Notes under the pieces: generated by a model | Databases searched by the model: none | What the model was told of the DNA's origin: nothing | The model's input: the letters and a program-made list of their open reading frames with translations, nothing else | Assembly (NCBI GenBank): GCA_903915035.1 | Contig: CAIWRI010000102.1 | Span: 35,004 to 99,003, forward strand | Length of the DNA stretch: 64,000 nucleotides | Direction of reading: 5' to 3' | Source: an uncultured Nitrosomonadales bacterium | GTDB taxonomy: Bacteria; Pseudomonadota; Gammaproteobacteria; Burkholderiales; Gallionellaceae | Translations under genes and position numbers: made by a program | Part shown: positions 61,901-64,000 of the stretch, in pieces | Layout: the number at the start of each line of letters is the position of its first letter | How positions within the stretch are numbered: the stretch's first letter is position 1

Positions 61901-63936
61901 GCAGTTTCCCCGCCTGTTGAGCCTGGCGTTGTTATTGCAGCAGGGGGTTCAATGGCTGCTGCGGCTTCATTCGCGAGGGTTTCATTAGTCAGGGCTTCAT
62001 CCGTCAGATATTCATCCAGATCCGCATCATTTTCATCGCTCCCGGCCAAGGTGGCGACATAGCGGGTTTGTAATGACAGGTCGAGCAGGTCGATTGCCGT
62101 GACAGCGAGTTGTACTTGCGTTTTAGCAGCCAGCTTTTCGGGTATTGAAGGTGCGCGGAAGACCAGCGGAATATCAGTCATCTTAAGCAAATTTTCTTTT
62201 AATACGCTGGCCGTGATCAGCAGTTCACCGGGTGCATCCTCTGTTGCAAGCGCCGTCTGTTCCTGTTGCAGCCAGCGCAGACACCAGTAACGCTCCATAT
62301 TGCGCTGAAACTCGTTATAGGTCGTATAAGTGGTGTCGAAATCGCGCAGAATGGCATACAGTGCGGGATCGTTCTTCGGATAAGGCGCAGCTTCATCTTT
62401 TAGCATGGCGATGATCTGGCGCTGATTGACCATGTCAACATAGCGGCGCAGCGGCGAACTGGACCACATGTATTGTGCAACGCCTAAGCCTTGATGGGGC
62501 GCTGCGACGGTGCTCATCCTGACTTTTCCGCCCTGTTGCGTGCGGTAAATTCCCGGAAAGCCGTGTTCGGACAGGTGTTTGCCCCATTCGCAATTGACCA
62601 GTATCATTAACTCCGAAACCACCTTGTCAATCGGCGAGCCGCGACGGCGGGTGGTAATGCTGACGCGATCCTCCGGGTGCCCGGCCACAAGTTCTACGGA
62701 TTCAATGTGGAAGTTATAATCAAGTTGCATGTTGTTGTCTGACTTACCGCGACCGGCTTCCATTTTTTGCACCAGCTGCCACAGCAGCGTTAATTCGGCT
62801 GCATAGGGGTAGTCCAGTTTTCCGGCGGCCAGTGTTTCTTCATTGAACAAGGGTTCCAGGGTGTCGTGGCGCAGATTCGCTGCGATATGCACGCGCTCGA
62901 TGCGGCTCTCATAATTGAGTATCGCCAGTGTGTCGGCTTCGACTTCGATATACATCGACAGTGCAGGACAGACACGATCTGCTGTCAGGGTAAATGCCTG
63001 TACCACACTGTCCGGCAACATGGTGATCTTCTGTCCCGGCATATACACGGTGGAAAGGCGAGAGCCTGCGATTTTGTCGCCTTCCGAGTCGCGCGGCATG
63101 CCCAGAGCTGGCGCTGCGATATGTACCCCGATGCGCCAGTTATCACTGGCCAGTTTTTCAACCGAGAATGCGTCGTCGATCTCGGTGGTGGTTGCATCAT
63201 CTATGCTGAAGGCGTTGACAGCACCCATCGGCAACTCATCCCAGGTGGTTAATTCAACAGCAGGAAATCCGGTGCCCTTGGGGAAGTTCTCGAACAGGAA
63301 CTTCTGGAAATGATAGTCCTGCGTCGAGGGCAGCGCACCGCAGCGATGCAATAAATGCACAGCGGAAATGTGCGTCGCGGCACAGGCAGCTTCCAGCGCC
63401 TTGACTTCCAGCGTATTGCGATCCGGGTTGTAGAGCAGTGGCTTGATATGATCGGTAAATTCGACCGGTAGTTCAAAGCGAATCAACTGTTCCGTGTAGC
63501 GCGCTTGCACAGCGAGTGCGAGGCGTTTTTTCTCGGCACCGGCCAGGGCCGCTTTCAATACCTCAGGCGGCGCTGCTCGATAGCGCCCTTTACCCTTACG
63601 ATGAAAATAAATAGGTGCGCTGTGCAAGCGGAGCAGGGTGGCTGCCGCTTCCAGTGATGTTGGCTTTTGACCAAAATATTCGCTGGCAATTTCTTCGAAG
63701 CCGAATTCATCCACAGGGCAGCATTCCCATAAGAATTCCGCCTCTATGCCGGCAGCGATGGCTTCTGCCTGAGGGAGAAAAATACTCATTTCGGGCTGGC
63801 TGAACTGCAACATCACACTGGTGGCTTTAATTTTACTGCGCTTACCCGTCTGGCTTTCAATCTGTAGTGAACTGGTGTTGTCGGTCATGATGCTGCCGAC
63901 CTTGAAACTGCCGTCTTCTTCGTAAAGGATATTCAT
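61894..63936 (-). CDS. RNB-family exoribonuclease (RNase II/R-like)
   Basis: A 680-residue 3'-5' exoribonuclease. The RNB catalytic domain is clear: NAFSIDDATTTEIDDAFSVE with the metal-binding Asp residues, GVHIAAPALGMPRDSEGDKI, STVYMPGQKITMLPDSVVQA, and MILVNCEWGKHLSEHGFPGI with the YRTQ segment; PLRRYVDMVNQRQIIAML closes the domain. The N-terminal half lacks the usual cold-shock pair of RNase R, and the C-terminal S1-like part is degenerate, so it belongs to the shorter betaproteobacterial RNB group. ATG 63936 (MNILYEEDGSFKVGSI) is chosen; ATG 63945 and 63981 are alternatives. It probably shares a transcript with the TonB-like gene. Confidence 0.87.
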   Translation of the reverse strand: MNILYEEDGSFKVGSIMTDNTSSLQIESQTGKRSKIKATSVMLQFSQPEMSIFLPQAEAIAAGIEAEFLWECCPVDEFGFEEIASEYFGQKPTSLEAAATLLRLHSAPIYFHRKGKGRYRAAPPEVLKAALAGAEKKRLALAVQARYTEQLIRFELPVEFTDHIKPLLYNPDRNTLEVKALEAACAATHISAVHLLHRCGALPSTQDYHFQKFLFENFPKGTGFPAVELTTWDELPMGAVNAFSIDDATTTEIDDAFSVEKLASDNWRIGVHIAAPALGMPRDSEGDKIAGSRLSTVYMPGQKITMLPDSVVQAFTLTADRVCPALSMYIEVEADTLAILNYESRIERVHIAANLRHDTLEPLFNEETLAAGKLDYPYAAELTLLWQLVQKMEAGRGKSDNNMQLDYNFHIESVELVAGHPEDRVSITTRRRGSPIDKVVSELMILVNCEWGKHLSEHGFPGIYRTQQGGKVRMSTVAAPHQGLGVAQYMWSSSPLRRYVDMVNQRQIIAMLKDEAAPYPKNDPALYAILRDFDTTYTTYNEFQRNMERYWCLRWLQQEQTALATEDAPGELLITASVLKENLLKMTDIPLVFRAPSIPEKLAAKTQVQLAVTAIDLLDLSLQTRYVATLAGSDENDADLDEYLTDEALTNETLANEAAAAIEPPAAITTPGSTGGETAC

Positions 63937-64000
63937 GGGGAGCATGTGAAAAAAATTGGTGCAGATTATAACAGTTCGCAAAGCTCGGAGCTGTTTGCAA

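Noticed and set aside
1..64000. CRISPR arrays, tRNA, rRNA, intact insertion sequences or prophage genes
   Set aside because: I looked for regular repeat-spacer patterns, tRNA cloverleaf cores and transposase, integrase or phage structural proteins and found none that held up.

Overview
The window looks like chromosomal DNA of a Gram-negative betaproteobacterium, most likely of the Nitrosomonadales (Gallionellaceae- or Methylophilaceae-like). This is inferred from the XrtA-type exopolysaccharide (EPS) gene order, the PrsK/PrsR pair, the TonB/ExbBD and murJ context and a moderate base composition; no marker gene fixes the genus. Family names (TIGR numbers) come from recalled signatures, not from a search.

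Positions 72-14927 form a variable glycan block. It holds a glycosyltransferase (GT), a frameshifted O-acyltransferase, a secreted TPR protein, a Wzx-like flippase, five family 2 GTs, an NDP-sugar epimerase, a methyltransferase, a GtrA-like flippase and a GT-C-like membrane protein. Within it, 6556-11724 reads as a gtrB/gtrA/gtrS-like module with sugar-modifying enzymes in the middle.

Positions 14954-36783 (minus strand, tightly overlapping) are a full XrtA-associated EPS locus. In transcription order it runs: Wza-like export protein, Wzz-like chain-length protein, tyrosine autokinase, beta-barrel protein, ATPase, WecB epimerase, polysaccharide deacetylase, FemAB-like protein, GT, exosortase XrtA fused to EpsI, GT, asparagine-synthase-like amidotransferase, two GTs, CapK-like ligase, alpha/alpha-toroid protein, formyltransferase and a Wzy-like ligase. 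A good sigma-54 promoter (37019-37034) precedes this run. The divergent genes at 37401-42249 encode the initiating sugar-phosphate transferase, sensor kinase PrsK and sigma-54 activator PrsR. Together they suggest that PrsR with RpoN drives the operon, which initiates, builds, modifies, polymerises and exports an EPS. No gene with a recognisable PEP-CTERM tail is present here. Three more genes (42308-45643) encode two FemAB/GNAT-like acyltransferases flanking a DegT-like aminotransferase.

From 45897 to 52886 the content is housekeeping and regulatory: a TrmH/SpoU RNA methyltransferase, Hsp33, two 54-residue small proteins, a basic-tailed possible DNA-binding protein, a stand-alone cyclic-nucleotide-binding domain, a CBS-GGDEF protein, a HAD hydrolase and MurJ. 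A 731-base gap (52887-53617) holds a tandem octamer repeat and a 253-bp MITE-like inverted-repeat element. Then come a large SBP-CHASE-PAS-GGDEF sensor and a TonB-ExbD-ExbB-receptor locus, a small CxxC protein, a second TonB-like protein and an RNB-family ribonuclease at the right edge. I saw no rRNA, tRNA, CRISPR array, prophage or intact insertion sequence.
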